Shown: positions 26,153-35,584, numbered from the stretch's first letter. The stretch is 64,000 nt of DNA from Pararhodobacter aggregans (GCF_003075525.1 NZ_QDDR01000009.1:1-64000); one strand, 5' to 3'. Numbers and translations: made by a program. Notes: generated from the sequence alone by a model not told the origin.

Positions 26153-26674
26153 TCACACCAGGAAGGAAAGGGTAAAGACGGGGCGGGCGTTGTTCACCAG
26201 CCCGATTTTCTTGCGCACCAGCCGGAAGGCGCCATCGACCAGCCGCAGCCGGTACTCGTTGCGCGCCGCCCAGAGGGTTTCGCCGCGCAGATTGTCCTCG
26301 TAGATCAGGACATTGGCACGAACCGAGACTTCGGCCCCCTCGACCGCGACCACCTCGATATTCGAGATGAGCCGCGCCAGTTCCGAGCGCGGGGTCTGGG
26401 TGTGTCGGCGGCCGGTCTTCAGCTGCTCGACCCGCACCTTGATGCGCGAGCGGTTGTCGTACAGGATCGACATCTGCCGCTCGGGGTCGGTGTCATGGCC
26501 ATTGGCGGGGACCCAATAGATCGCGTCGTCCTCCCAAAGCTGTTCCCAGGCGTCATAGGCATGGGTGTCCTGCAACCGGGCCTCCAGATAGAGGAATTGC
26601 GCCACGCGGTGGTGCAGATCGACGGGGCTCAGCGCCGCCAGATCCACGGGTTTTTCGGCAAGCATCGGGTCCAT
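26153..26674 (-). CDS. Aromatic-ring-hydroxylating dioxygenase, beta subunit
   Basis: The small structural subunit of a Rieske non-haem iron dioxygenase, 173 residues from the ATG at 26674 with AGGAG 8 nt upstream. Recognisable segments are VAQFLYLEARLQDTHAYDAWEQLWEDDAIYWVPAN and RLISNIEVV, and the C-terminal NARPVFTLSFLV. It would form alpha3beta3 hexamers with the preceding gene product. It starts 6 nt after the alpha-subunit stop and ends within a few bases of the enoyl-CoA hydratase start, so the genes are tightly coupled. Confidence 0.93.
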   Translation of the reverse strand: MDPMLAEKPVDLAALSPVDLHHRVAQFLYLEARLQDTHAYDAWEQLWEDDAIYWVPANGHDTDPERQMSILYDNRSRIKVRVEQLKTGRRHTQTPRSELARLISNIEVVAVEGAEVSVRANVLIYEDNLRGETLWAARNEYRLRLVDGAFRLVRKKIGLVNNARPVFTLSFLV

Positions 26675-26679
26675 CGCAG

Positions 26680-27936
26680 TCACTCCTGCATCAGGCTGAG
26701 GTAATGCCGCCAGATCCCGCGCTGGGGCACTTCGTCGGTCGAATGGGCGACGCGGAAACCGTTCTCGTCGCGGCGTTCGCGGTGCAGGCCGCGCGACAGG
26801 ACCAGCCACTCGGGGTCATGGATCAGCGCCCCGCGGTGGTTGCGCTCGTACATCTCGGTATCGTCGGCCAGCAGCAGCCCGGCGGGGCCCACCGAGCCCA
26901 TGGTCTGCTGCCGCAGCCGCCGGTTGATGTCCGGCGCGCCCTTGAACTGGACGGCGGTGACATGCTGGATCGTCTCGTCCACCGCCATCGGCTGCAGGAC
27001 GAAAAGCTGGATCTCGGCGATGAACAGGTTCGGGAAGATCATGGTATGCGGCGAGCCGTCGATCATGATCTGCCGCGCCCGGTCGTCGCCATAGGCCGCT
27101 TTCATCGCCGCCGTGTACTCGGGCAGCCGCTCCTCCGAGGTGCCGAACCATTTCAGCGGCGTATCGAGGCGGCGCCACTCCGGCCGCAGGTCGAATTCCG
27201 TGTGCCCGTTGCCATAGTCGCGGGTCAGCGCGGTGGAATCCTTGCCATAGAGATTGGCGATCCCGCTCTTCGTCACCTGAAAGATCGAGGCATGGACGAA
27301 ACCGGGGTGATAGCCGTCGGTCTCGTTCTCCAGCATGAACTTCCAGTTGGCCCGGGTGCGATGCTGCAGGAAACCCGCGGTCAGCTCCAGCTCGCCGGTC
27401 GGGGAATTGTCGCACAGCTGATCGAGCGCCGCTTTCGCGCCCCCCAGATGCTCCATCAGCGTTGGCCCCTCCGCCGCCATCGAGCCGAAGACGAAGCCGC
27501 GATAGATGCCGATCCGCGCCACCTTGCCCAGACCCACGCCGGCCTTCGACACCCCCTCATAGCCGTCGGGCAGGGCGTAGCCCATCAGCTCGCCGGTATT
27601 GGCGAAGGTCCAGGAATGGTAGGGGCAGGTGAAGGTCGCGCGGTTGCCCTGCTTGTAGGCGCAAAGCTGGTTGCCCCGATGCGGGCATTTGTTCAGCAGC
27701 AGCCGGATCTCGCCCTGCCGGTCGCGCACCATCAGCACCGGGGTCGGGCCGATCGACTTGGTGACGTAATCGTTGGCGTTCGGCACCTCGCTCTCATGGC
27801 CGATATAGACCCAGGTGCGGTGCCAGATCCGGCGCATCTCCTCCTCGAAGATCTCCCGGTCGGTATAGAGCCGGCTGTGAACGCGCGCGGGTTCGATCAG
27901 GGAATCGATCCGCGGAAGGGTTGATGTCTCGGTCAT
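26680..27936 (-). CDS. Aromatic-ring-hydroxylating dioxygenase, alpha subunit
   Basis: The catalytic subunit, 418 residues, hydroxylates an aromatic ring with O2. The Rieske [2Fe-2S] ligands are Cys84-x-His86 and Cys104-x2-His107 (CPHRG and CPYHSW). The mononuclear iron site is His210 and His215 in GYHPGFVH, with Asp207 as the likely electron bridge between subunits. The sequence resembles benzoate/anthranilate- and phenylpropionate-type oxygenases; the actual substrate is not readable from the sequence. It is the first gene of the minus-strand operon, divergent from the ABC importer. Confidence 0.94.
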   Translation of the reverse strand: MTETSTLPRIDSLIEPARVHSRLYTDREIFEEEMRRIWHRTWVYIGHESEVPNANDYVTKSIGPTPVLMVRDRQGEIRLLLNKCPHRGNQLCAYKQGNRATFTCPYHSWTFANTGELMGYALPDGYEGVSKAGVGLGKVARIGIYRGFVFGSMAAEGPTLMEHLGGAKAALDQLCDNSPTGELELTAGFLQHRTRANWKFMLENETDGYHPGFVHASIFQVTKSGIANLYGKDSTALTRDYGNGHTEFDLRPEWRRLDTPLKWFGTSEERLPEYTAAMKAAYGDDRARQIMIDGSPHTMIFPNLFIAEIQLFVLQPMAVDETIQHVTAVQFKGAPDINRRLRQQTMGSVGPAGLLLADDTEMYERNHRGALIHDPEWLVLSRGLHRERRDENGFRVAHSTDEVPQRGIWRHYLSLMQE

Positions 27937-28247
27937 GGCGGGCTCTCTCGCTCGTCGGGAATCGCCGGATCAATTATCCGAACGTTCGTTCTGTTTTTGA
28001 GAATCGGGCGCCCGGTGTCAAGAGGATTCCGCGCCGCCCGCCATCCGGCGAGGCGCCGCCCCACCCACTTCATTCTGCCACAAATACGCTCTTTTTCCTG
28101 AAACATCCGCCGCTTCCCGGCAAAAACCGCCATCCGAAATGTCGGATTGATTGCTGGCCACCCTTCGTATAAATTGACCGAACGATCTGACGATTATTCG
28201 GCGAAACGCCCGCCAGATCGCCCGAACACACGGTCAGGGAGGACCCG
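27937..28247. promoter_or_regulatory. Divergent control region, dioxygenase operon / ABC importer
   Basis: This 311-nt, relatively AT-rich intergenic region separates the two arms of the aromatic locus. The palindrome CGAACGTTCG (27979-27988, in context ATCCGAACGTTCGTTC) resembles a TetR-family operator. A second CCGAACGATC lies at about 28178-28187 near the importer side. Sharing of the motif on both sides suggests one regulator controlling both operons. No TetR gene is present in the window. Confidence 0.55.
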
Positions 28248-29396
28248 ATGAACACGCACAAGACCCTTGCCCTCGCGGCACTGCTGGCGGCGCTTGGCGC
28301 CCCGGCGGCGCTGGCGCAGATCCGCATCGGCGCCACGCTGGCCGAGACCGGCCCCGCCGGCGCGCTGGGCGACCCGGAGGCCAGGACGCTCCGCCTGCTG
28401 GTCGAGCAGATCAACGCCGCGGGCGGCGTGCTGGGCGAGCCGCTGGAACTGGTGCTCTATGACGATGGCGGCGACCCGAACAACGCCCGCACCTTCGCCA
28501 CCCGGCTTGTCGAGCATGACGAGGTCGTCGCGATCATCGGCGGGACCACCACCGGCACCTCGCTCGCCATCCGCTCGGTCGCCGAGGAAGAGGAAATCCC
28601 CTTCATCTCGCTCGCCGGCGGGATCGAGATCATCGACCCGGTGCAGCCCTTCACCTTCAAGACCCCGCATACCGACCGCATGGCCTGCGAGAAGATCTTC
28701 GAGGACATGCAGGCGCAGGGGATCGCCCGGATCGGCATGATCTCGGGCACCGACGGGTTCGGGGCCTCGATGCGCACCCAATGCCTCTCGGTCGCCGAAG
28801 CCTACGGGATCACCGTGGCGGCGGATGAAAGCTATGCGCCGGGCGACGCCGACATGGTCCCGCAGCTGACCAACATCCGCAACACCGAAGGGTTGCAGGC
28901 GGTCCTGAACCCGGGCTTCGGCGCGGGTCCGGCCATCGTCACCCGCAACTACCGCCAGTTGGGGATCGACCTGCCGCTCTATCAGTCGCATGGCGTGGCG
29001 GGTCAGGCCTTTATCGACCTCTCGGGCGCCGAGAATGCCGAGGGCGTGCGCCTGCCGGGCACCGCGCTGTTGATCGCCGACCAGCTGGCCGGGGATGACG
29101 CCCAGCGCGAGGCGGTCGTGGCCTACCGCGACGCCTATGTCGGGCGCTACAACGAGCCGGTCTCGACCTTCGGCGGCTATGCCCATGACGCGCTGGCGAT
29201 CCTGGTCGACGCCCTCACCCGCAATGGCGAGGCCGATCCCGACCCAGTGGACCTGCGCGAGGCGATCGAGGCGACCTCGGGCCTCGTCGGCACCACCGGG
29301 ATCTACAGCTTCTCGGCCGAGGATCACCTCGGCCTCGACCTCTCGGCCTTCCGGCTGCTGGAGATCCGCAACGGCGGCTGGACACCGGTCCAGTAA
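28248..29396 (+). CDS. LIV-type ABC transporter substrate-binding protein
   Basis: A 382-residue periplasmic binding protein with a Sec signal peptide (MNTHKTLALAALLAALGAPAALA, cleavage before QIRIG). It has the type I fold seen in LivK/LivJ: IGATLAETGPAGALGD, then NAAGGVLGEPLELVLYDDGGDPNNARTF. Family members bind branched-chain amino acids, amides or aromatic acids. Next to a dioxygenase operon, an aromatic carboxylate is the better guess. An AGGGAGGAC SD lies upstream. Confidence 0.92.
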   Translation: MNTHKTLALAALLAALGAPAALAQIRIGATLAETGPAGALGDPEARTLRLLVEQINAAGGVLGEPLELVLYDDGGDPNNARTFATRLVEHDEVVAIIGGTTTGTSLAIRSVAEEEEIPFISLAGGIEIIDPVQPFTFKTPHTDRMACEKIFEDMQAQGIARIGMISGTDGFGASMRTQCLSVAEAYGITVAADESYAPGDADMVPQLTNIRNTEGLQAVLNPGFGAGPAIVTRNYRQLGIDLPLYQSHGVAGQAFIDLSGAENAEGVRLPGTALLIADQLAGDDAQREAVVAYRDAYVGRYNEPVSTFGGYAHDALAILVDALTRNGEADPDPVDLREAIEATSGLVGTTGIYSFSAEDHLGLDLSAFRLLEIRNGGWTPVQ

Positions 29397-29465
29397 CGCC
29401 AGACCGGGCGGCGCCCTTGCAAGCGGGCCGCCGCCCGGCCCCTCCCCCAACCAGCGCGGAACCCC

Positions 29466-30338
29466 ATGGCCGATCTTCTGCAATTCCTGATGTCCGGGCT
29501 CACGGTCGGCGCGGTCTACGCGCTGCTGGCGCTCGGATTCACCATCATCTTCAACGCCTCGGGCGTGGTGAACTTCGCCCAGGGCGAATTCGTCATGCTG
29601 GGCGGCATGGGCACCGCCTTTGCCATCGCCGCGGGCCTGCCGGTGCCGCTGGCGGCGCTGCTGGCGATCCTGGGCACCGCGGCGGTGGGGGTGGCGCTGA
29701 ACCGGCTGGCCATCGCCCCCGCCCGCGGCGCGCCGGTCGTCTCGCTCATCATCATCACCATCGGCGCGGCGATCTTCCTGCAAGGCGCGGCGGGGCTGCT
29801 GTTCGACAAACAGATCCACCGCTACCCGGGCTTTTCCGGCGAGGCGCCGCTGCGGCTGGCGGGCGCGACGCTGCTGCCGCAGAGCCTGTGGGTCATGGCG
29901 GGCGCCGCGCTGACCTTTGCCGCGCTCTGGCTCTTCTTCACCCGTACGCTGACCGGCAAGGCGGTGCTGGCCACGGCCAACAACCCGCTGGCCGCCTCGC
30001 TGGTCGGGATCAACACCAAGGCGATCATGGCGCTGTCCTTCGGCCTGTCGGCGGCCATCGGCGCGGTGGCGGGCGTGCTGGTCACGCCGATCACCATGAC
30101 CGCCTACAACACCGGCGTGGCGCTGGCCCTCTCGGGCTTCGCGGCCGCCATGCTGGGGGGTCTGGGCAACCCCTTGGGCGCGCTGGCGGGCGGCCTGCTG
30201 CTGGGCGTGCTGGAGGCGCTGACCGCGGGCTATGTCAGCTCGCAATACAAGGATGCGGTGTCCTTCATCCTCATCATCCTGGTACTGGCGCTGATGCCGC
30301 AGGGCCTGCTGGGCCGCAAGACGACGGATCGGGTCTAG
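29466..30338 (+). CDS. livH: LIV-type ABC transporter permease (LivH family)
   Basis: The 290-residue inner-membrane permease has about eight transmembrane helices. LivH hallmarks are LTVGAVYALLALGFTIIFNASGVVNFAQGEF at the N-terminus and LGGLGNPLGALAGGLLLGVLE near residue 240, the coupling region. It pairs with the next permease to form the import channel. It lies 69 nt after the binding-protein gene and 4 nt before livM. The symbol denotes the family; the substrate is inferred to be aromatic. Confidence 0.92.
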   Translation: MADLLQFLMSGLTVGAVYALLALGFTIIFNASGVVNFAQGEFVMLGGMGTAFAIAAGLPVPLAALLAILGTAAVGVALNRLAIAPARGAPVVSLIIITIGAAIFLQGAAGLLFDKQIHRYPGFSGEAPLRLAGATLLPQSLWVMAGAALTFAALWLFFTRTLTGKAVLATANNPLAASLVGINTKAIMALSFGLSAAIGAVAGVLVTPITMTAYNTGVALALSGFAAAMLGGLGNPLGALAGGLLLGVLEALTAGYVSSQYKDAVSFILIILVLALMPQGLLGRKTTDRV

Positions 30339-30342
30339 GGAA

Positions 30343-31302
30343 ATGCGGATGAAACCCAAACACCTGTCGCTGCTGGTCCTGACCCTGCTGGTCGTCGCGG
30401 CGCCCTTCTTCTTCCCCTCGGGCTTTTACTACCGGATCGGGGCGCTGATCTTCATCAACGCCATCGCCGTGACCGGGCTGGTCATCCTCATCGGTTACGC
30501 CGGGCAGATCAGCCTCGGCCACGCCGGTTTCGCCGGAATCGGCGCCTATGCCTGCGCGCTGGCGCCCGAGCATCTGGGCCTGCCCCCGGTCGCCGCGATC
30601 CTCCTAGGCACGGCCCTGTCCGCCGCGCTGGCCTGGCTGGTCGGGAAGCCGATCCTCCGGCTGCACGGCTATTACCTCGGCGTTGCCACGCTGGGGCTCG
30701 GCATCCTCATCTCCATGGTTCTGTCGAACGAGGCGCAATGGACCGGCGGCCCCGATGGTATCGCCGTGCCGGACCTCGGGCTCCGGGGGCTGTTGCGCGA
30801 CCTCGGCTGGCGCATCGGCGCGGGGGAGTTGTGGTACGGGCTGGCGGGGACGGTGATGATCCTCGGCGCCTGGCTCGCGCTCAACCTCTTCGACAGCCCG
30901 ACCGGCCGCGCGCTCAGGGCGCTGCATGGCTCCGAGGTGGCGGCGCGGACCATGGGCATCGACGTGGCCCGCCACAAGCTGCACGCCTTCGTCGTCTCGG
31001 CCGTCTATGCCTCGGTCTCGGGCTCGCTGCTGGCGCTGATGAACCGGCTTATCACCCCCGATGTCGCGGGCTTCATGCATTCGGTGCAGATGGTGACCAT
31101 GGCGGTTCTGGGCGGCGTCGGCTCGGTGCTGGGGGCAATCTTCGGCGCCACGATCCTGACCGCGCTGCCGCAGCTGCTGACCGTCTTTCACCAATACGAG
31201 CACATGGTGCTGGGGCTGGTGATGATCCTGGTGATGATCTTCCTGCCCGACGGCCTGCTGCCCAGCCTGATGAAACGCCTGCGCGGGAGGGATGGCGAAT
31301 GA
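30343..31302 (+). CDS. livM: LIV-type ABC transporter permease (LivM family)
   Basis: The 319-residue inner-membrane permease contains the LivM signature [27 protein letters not shown] and, near residue 250, [17 protein letters not shown]. It forms a heterodimer with the LivH-like permease. Its stop overlaps the ATG of the ATPase gene by ATGA (31299-31302), indicating translational coupling. Confidence 0.92.
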   Translation: MRMKPKHLSLLVLTLLVVAAPFFFPSGFYYRIGALIFINAIAVTGLVILIGYAGQISLGHAGFAGIGAYACALAPEHLGLPPVAAILLGTALSAALAWLVGKPILRLHGYYLGVATLGLGILISMVLSNEAQWTGGPDGIAVPDLGLRGLLRDLGWRIGAGELWYGLAGTVMILGAWLALNLFDSPTGRALRALHGSEVAARTMGIDVARHKLHAFVVSAVYASVSGSLLALMNRLITPDVAGFMHSVQMVTMAVLGGVGSVLGAIFGATILTALPQLLTVFHQYEHMVLGLVMILVMIFLPDGLLPSLMKRLRGRDGE

Positions 31303-32090
31303 GCGCACTTCTGGAAATCGACGGGCTGGGCATCGCCTTTGGCGGGATCACGGCGGTGGATGACGTGTCCTTCGCCGTGCGCGCGGGCGAGATCGTCTCG
31401 GTCATCGGGCCGAATGGCGCGGGCAAGACCACGCTGTTCAACATGATTTCGGGCCTTTACCGGCCGTCGCAGGGCAAGGTCCGGCTGGAGGGCGCCGAGA
31501 TCACCGCCATGGAGCCGCATCTGCTGGCCCGGCGCGGGCTGTCGCGGACCTTTCAGAACCTGCAGGTCTTCGGCGAGATGACGCTCTTGGAAAACGTCAT
31601 GGTCGGCCATCACCTGCGTGAAAAGGCCGGGGTGTTGTCCGACCTCCTCGGCCTGCCCGCCTCGCGCCAGAAGACCCGCGCCTCGGCCGAGAGCGCGCTG
31701 GCTTTGTTGGCCCGCGTCGGGCTGGAGAAAGCCGCCTACCGCGCCGCGCGCACCATGTCCTATGGCGCGCTCAAACGGCTGGAGATCGCCCGGGCGCTGG
31801 CTTTGGCGCCGAAGATCCTGCTGCTGGATGAACCCGCCGCCGGTTGCAACGCCGTCGAGACCGAGGAAATCGACCGCCTGATCGCCGAGATCGCCCGCGC
31901 GGGCGTGGCGATCCTGCTGGTCGAGCATGACATGAAGCTGGTGATGAAGATTTCCGCCCATCTCGTGGTCCTCGACCACGGCCGCAAGATCGCCGAGGGC
32001 GCGCCCGCCGAGGTCGCCCGCGACCCGCAGGTGATCGCCGCCTATCTGGGCCAGCACGGACAGGAACAGGTGCTTCATGCTGAAGGTTGA
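31299..32090 (+). CDS. livG: LIV-type ABC transporter ATP-binding protein (LivG family)
   Basis: A 263-residue cytoplasmic ATPase. Walker [10 protein letters not shown] is at 37-45, the signature is [16 protein letters not shown], a variant of LSGGQ common in LivG proteins, and Walker B is [12 protein letters not shown]. The conserved LivG segment [16 protein letters not shown] is present. The start is the ATG at 31299, with GGGAGGG upstream. Its 3' end overlaps livF by 14 nt. Confidence 0.93.
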   Translation: MSALLEIDGLGIAFGGITAVDDVSFAVRAGEIVSVIGPNGAGKTTLFNMISGLYRPSQGKVRLEGAEITAMEPHLLARRGLSRTFQNLQVFGEMTLLENVMVGHHLREKAGVLSDLLGLPASRQKTRASAESALALLARVGLEKAAYRAARTMSYGALKRLEIARALALAPKILLLDEPAAGCNAVETEEIDRLIAEIARAGVAILLVEHDMKLVMKISAHLVVLDHGRKIAEGAPAEVARDPQVIAAYLGQHGQEQVLHAEG

Positions 32091-32778
32091 GGGGCTGCGC
32101 GCCCGCTACGGGCGGATCGAGGTGCTGCACGGCATCGACCTGGAGATCGCCTCGGGCGAGATCGTCTGCGTGCTGGGCGCGAACGGGGCGGGCAAGACCA
32201 CGCTTCTGCGCTGCCTGTCGGGCGTGCAGCCCATCGCGGCGGGGAAAATCACCTTCCGCGGCGAGGATCTGCGCCCCCTGCCCGCCCATCGCCGTCTGGC
32301 CCGGGGTCTGGCGCAAAGCCCCGAGGGGCGGCAGATCTTCACCAATCTTACGGTCGAGGAGAACCTGCGCCTCGGCGCATGGCTGCATGCCGATGACCGG
32401 GTGCAGACGGACATGGATCACGCCTTCACCCTGTTCCCGGTGCTGAAGCAGAAGCGGGCGCAGGCGGCGGGGGGCCTGTCGGGCGGGCAGCAGCAGATGC
32501 TGGCGATTGCCCGGGCGCTGATGGGGCGACCGTCCTGCCTGCTGCTGGACGAGCCCTCGATGGGGCTGGCGCCGATTCTGGTGGACCAGATTTTCGACGT
32601 GGTACGGCAGATGAAGGCGCTGGGCGTCACCGTCCTGCTGGTCGAGCAGAACGCCTATGGCGCGCTCCGCATCGCCGACCGGGGCTATGTGCTGGAGACG
32701 GGGCATGTGGCGCTTTCCGGCCCCGCCGCCGGGCTGATCGAGAACCCGCGGATCCGCGAGGCCTATCTGGGCCTCTGA
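32077..32778 (+). CDS. livF: LIV-type ABC transporter ATP-binding protein (LivF family)
   Basis: A 233-residue ATPase partner of LivG. Walker A is [12 protein letters not shown] near residue 35, the signature LSGGQQQMLAIARALM, and Walker B LLLDEPSMGLAP. The LivF-type GLAQSPEGRQIFTNLTVEENL is present. It starts inside the livG coding region (14-nt overlap). It completes a five-gene importer: binding protein, two permeases and two ATPases. Confidence 0.93.
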   Translation: MLKVEGLRARYGRIEVLHGIDLEIASGEIVCVLGANGAGKTTLLRCLSGVQPIAAGKITFRGEDLRPLPAHRRLARGLAQSPEGRQIFTNLTVEENLRLGAWLHADDRVQTDMDHAFTLFPVLKQKRAQAAGGLSGGQQQMLAIARALMGRPSCLLLDEPSMGLAPILVDQIFDVVRQMKALGVTVLLVEQNAYGALRIADRGYVLETGHVALSGPAAGLIENPRIREAYLGL

Positions 32779-32842
32779 CACCGCCCGCATGGACAGGCGC
32801 CCGAATCCCTCTATCCTGCCTTGGGCAGCGGGAGGGCGGCGC

Positions 32843-33817
32843 ATGGCACTGACGGCATTGGCCTATCTGGGCATCCGCTCGGAACGGCTGGAGGATTGGG
32901 GCGATTTCGCCAGCGGGCTTCTGGGCATGCAGCGGATCGACCGGGGCGGCCGGACCCTCGCCTTCCGCATGGACAGCCAGCAGCAACGCCTTCTGGTCAG
33001 CGACGAGGCCGGTGACACGCTGGCCTTCATCGGCTTCGAGGTCGCGGCGAAGGCCGACCTCGACCTCCTTGCCGCGCGGCTCGATGCGGCGGGCACCCCG
33101 GTCCATCCGGGCGATGCAGCGCTGGCCGACCGACGGCAGGTCGGCGCGCTCGTGTGGTTCTTCGACCCGATGGGCAACCGGATCGAGCTGGTCCATGCGC
33201 CGCGCCAGACGCCCGAGCCCTTCACCCCCGGCCGCCCGATCGAGGGCTTCAAGACCGGCCCCCTCGGCATGGGCCATGCCGTCCTGCATGTGAAGGACGT
33301 CGTGGTGATGCTGCCGTTTTACCGCGACCTGCTGGGCTTTCACGTCTCGGATTACGGGCTCACGCCCTATCCGCTCTATTTCTTCCACCTCAACCCCCGG
33401 CACCACAGCTTCGCCATGGTCGGGTCAGGCGGGGCGGGGTTTCACCATTTCATGGTGGAATATCGGAACCTTGACGATGTGGGTCAGGGCTATGACATCG
33501 CAGGGCTCGACCCCGGGCGCATCGCCTATACGCTGGGGCGGCACACCAATGATTACATGACCTCCTTCTACGCCAAGACCCCGTCCGGGTTCTTTGTCGA
33601 AAGCGGCTGGGGCGGGCGGCAGATCGACCCCGCGACATGGGAGCCGCTTGAGACCCATGACGGGCCCAGCTTCTGGGGGCACGAACGGCTCTACCTGCCC
33701 GAGGGGCCGCGGGGAAAGATGCGCGAAATGCGGATGGAGGCCGCACGGCGCGGGGTCCGGGCGCCGCCTCTGGTGGATTGTCCCTGGCTTTACGATCAAT
33801 GGACCGGGGGCCGGTAG
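32843..33817 (+). CDS. Type I extradiol ring-cleavage dioxygenase (VOC family, BphC-like)
   Basis: A 324-residue two-domain vicinal-oxygen-chelate protein. The C-terminal catalytic half has likely Fe(II) ligands His145 (GMGHAVLHV), His202 (FHHFMVE) and Glu253 (FFVESGWGG). Second-shell residues His188 (PRHHSF), His234 (GRHTNDYM) and Tyr243 match the extradiol dioxygenase pattern. It should open a catechol ring adjacent to the hydroxyls. GGGAGGG lies 6 nt before this ATG, so I prefer it to an in-frame ATG 18 codons upstream. It is downstream of the importer and completes the logic of hydroxylate, dehydrogenate, cleave. Confidence 0.9.
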   Translation: MALTALAYLGIRSERLEDWGDFASGLLGMQRIDRGGRTLAFRMDSQQQRLLVSDEAGDTLAFIGFEVAAKADLDLLAARLDAAGTPVHPGDAALADRRQVGALVWFFDPMGNRIELVHAPRQTPEPFTPGRPIEGFKTGPLGMGHAVLHVKDVVVMLPFYRDLLGFHVSDYGLTPYPLYFFHLNPRHHSFAMVGSGGAGFHHFMVEYRNLDDVGQGYDIAGLDPGRIAYTLGRHTNDYMTSFYAKTPSGFFVESGWGGRQIDPATWEPLETHDGPSFWGHERLYLPEGPRGKMREMRMEAARRGVRAPPLVDCPWLYDQWTGGR

Positions 33818-33821
33818 GGGC

Positions 33822-34127
33822 TCAGCCCTGCGGGACCGGCTGGCGCAGGAAGCCGGGAATGCAGGCTTCGAGCCCCGCGGGCAGCACCAGCCAGGCCCCG
33901 GCGGCATAAAGCCGCGCGGTCAGGTCCGGCCCCTCGGACCGCAGGGTCAGGGATACGGGCGAGCGCCCGGTGACCGCGACATCGCCGGGCAGGGCGGCCA
34001 GCAGGCTGGCGGGCGGGAAGGGCACGAAGGCGGCGGGCGCTTCGCCCCCCAGCCGCATGACCAGCGCCAGCGTGGCGATCCAGCCCAGAAACAGGATCGG
34101 CAGCGCCAGCAGCAGGCGCCGGATCAT
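33822..34127 (-). CDS. Small membrane-anchored protein, unknown function
   Basis: I do not recognise this 101-residue protein. An N-terminal hydrophobic segment (MIRRLLLALPILFLGWIATLALVM) acts as anchor or signal, followed by a proline-rich linker and a small beta-rich-looking domain ending LEACIPGFLRQPVPQG. It is the last gene of a four-gene unit and starts 9 nt after the previous stop. Its 3' end faces the extradiol dioxygenase gene with only 4 nt between. Confidence 0.7.
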   Translation of the reverse strand: MIRRLLLALPILFLGWIATLALVMRLGGEAPAAFVPFPPASLLAALPGDVAVTGRSPVSLTLRSEGPDLTARLYAAGAWLVLPAGLEACIPGFLRQPVPQG

Positions 34128-34136
34128 CGGCCCGCC

Positions 34137-35183
34137 TCAGTAATCATGGATATGCTCCAGCCGCAGCCCCCTTGCGTCGAGGCCCCGCAGCGTCTCGGCC
34201 AGATCCGCCACCGGCACGAGGAACAGATGCCGCGTGTCGCCGTAGCCCTGCCGCGGCAGGTCGAGCATCGCGCCCTCCTCCTGCTCCCGGTCCGAGAGCG
34301 CGGTAAAAAGGATCCGGTCATTGCCCGCCATATCGACGAAGCGCGCCCCCTGCCCCGCCCAATCGGCCAGAATGCCGGTCAGTTCGCGGTAGCGCGGCGT
34401 CTCGACCTCATACCCCTCGCCGACCGGGCGCAGCACCGTGACGCCGGGCGTTGCGGCCAGTTGTTCGGGCGTCAGCCCCCCGACTACCATCTGCAAGGTC
34501 AGATCGTCCTGCCCCGTCGCCGCCACCGCCCCGGCGATGGCCCCGGCATAAAGCGCCCGGGTCCGGTGTTCGAGGCCCAGCGCGAAAGCCCGCTCGCGGT
34601 CGCGGAAGACCCCTGTATTCGCCGCATCCAGCGCCGCGGCATCGGCGCGGAAATCATAGCGATACCACGGCACCTGCTGCAGGAAGCGCGCATAACCCGC
34701 CGCCTGCTCGGCCGAGAGCCGGTCCAGCGGCGCCGGTTCCGGGCCGCGGATCAGGGTGGCGATCCGGCCCAGCGTCTCCTCGTAAGCGGCCTTCATCGCC
34801 ATCTCCAGCGTGAAGGACACGCCGATGACATAGATCGTGGTCTTGGTCTCGCCGTCGATCTCGCCCAGCGCGGCGCTTTCGCGGGTCAGGGTGCAGGCCG
34901 AGGACCAGAACCCGGCGATCCCGCGCAGGAAGCCGTAGTCATGGGGATCGCCGGTGCGGATCACCTCGGCGTAATCGTCATAGGCATGGACGATGTGCCA
35001 TTCGGGATAGGTCAAGAGCGTGCGGATCGCGGGCCGGGTTTCCGAGGACAGCGGGGTGTGCGCGACCGGCGCGGCCTCGCCCCGGCACATCGTCTCGACC
35101 CAGAGGACCGGCGCGGCCAGCGCGACGATCACCAGCGCCAGCGCCCCGGCCAGCCAGGCGACGATCTTCAGGATCAGCCTCAT
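34137..35183 (-). CDS. Membrane-anchored protein, unknown function
   Basis: This 348-residue protein starts at the ATG at 35183, overlapping the upstream stop as ATGA. One N-terminal transmembrane helix (MRLILKIVAWLAGALALVIV) is followed by a soluble, probably periplasmic domain with LLTYPEWHIVHAYDDYAEVI, SSACTLTRESAALG and a conserved-looking C-terminal DLAETLRGLDARGLRLEHIHDY. I cannot assign a family or activity. The frame is open further upstream, but that part overlaps the preceding gene. Confidence 0.75.
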   Translation of the reverse strand: MRLILKIVAWLAGALALVIVALAAPVLWVETMCRGEAAPVAHTPLSSETRPAIRTLLTYPEWHIVHAYDDYAEVIRTGDPHDYGFLRGIAGFWSSACTLTRESAALGEIDGETKTTIYVIGVSFTLEMAMKAAYEETLGRIATLIRGPEPAPLDRLSAEQAAGYARFLQQVPWYRYDFRADAAALDAANTGVFRDRERAFALGLEHRTRALYAGAIAGAVAATGQDDLTLQMVVGGLTPEQLAATPGVTVLRPVGEGYEVETPRYRELTGILADWAGQGARFVDMAGNDRILFTALSDREQEEGAMLDLPRQGYGDTRHLFLVPVADLAETLRGLDARGLRLEHIHDY

Positions 35184-35584
35184 TTGCGGACCGAGACCAG
35201 ACCGGCGACCAGCGCCACCGCGCCCAGCCCGATATGCGGCAGGTTGGCAGCGATCCTCAGCCAGCCGAAATCGGGGCCGAGGCTGTCGTTGGTGAAGATG
35301 CCGAAATCGAGGTAACCCCAGCCGGTCAGCAGCCCCGCGACGCCATCGCCCAGATAGGCCGCCCCGAAGAGGATGAGGAAGGTCTGCGCCGCCCGCTGCG
35401 ACCTGAGCCCGGCGAACAGCGCCCAAAGCGCCGAGACGAGGTGCAGCGCGTCATCGAACGGGTCCAGCGCGAAGATGCCGAAGGCCAGCCCCTGATCGTC
35501 GGTCAGCCCGGGAATGTAGTTGATCGCGGCGGCGCCCAGCAGGATCACCGCATAGACAAGGCAAAGAAGGCGGGCGGGGGTCAT
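35180..35584 (-). CDS. Four-helix membrane protein (DUF4383-like), unknown function
   Basis: This 134-residue protein has four predicted transmembrane helices and the motif GIFALDPFDDALHLVSALWALFAG between helices one and two, resembling DUF4383-type proteins. It is coupled on both sides by ATGA overlaps: its ATG (35584) overlaps the FAD-enzyme stop, and its stop overlaps the next gene's ATG. An alternative start eight codons upstream lies within the previous gene. Confidence 0.75.
   Translation of the reverse strand: MTPARLLCLVYAVILLGAAAINYIPGLTDDQGLAFGIFALDPFDDALHLVSALWALFAGLRSQRAAQTFLILFGAAYLGDGVAGLLTGWGYLDFGIFTNDSLGPDFGWLRIAANLPHIGLGAVALVAGLVSVRK

Noticed and set aside
28071-28095. CATTCTGCCACAAATACGC, superficially like the TTCTGCAAATATCC core.
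   Set aside because: It needs a three-base insertion and further mismatches, and no following hairpin with the TGGAAAA loop is present.
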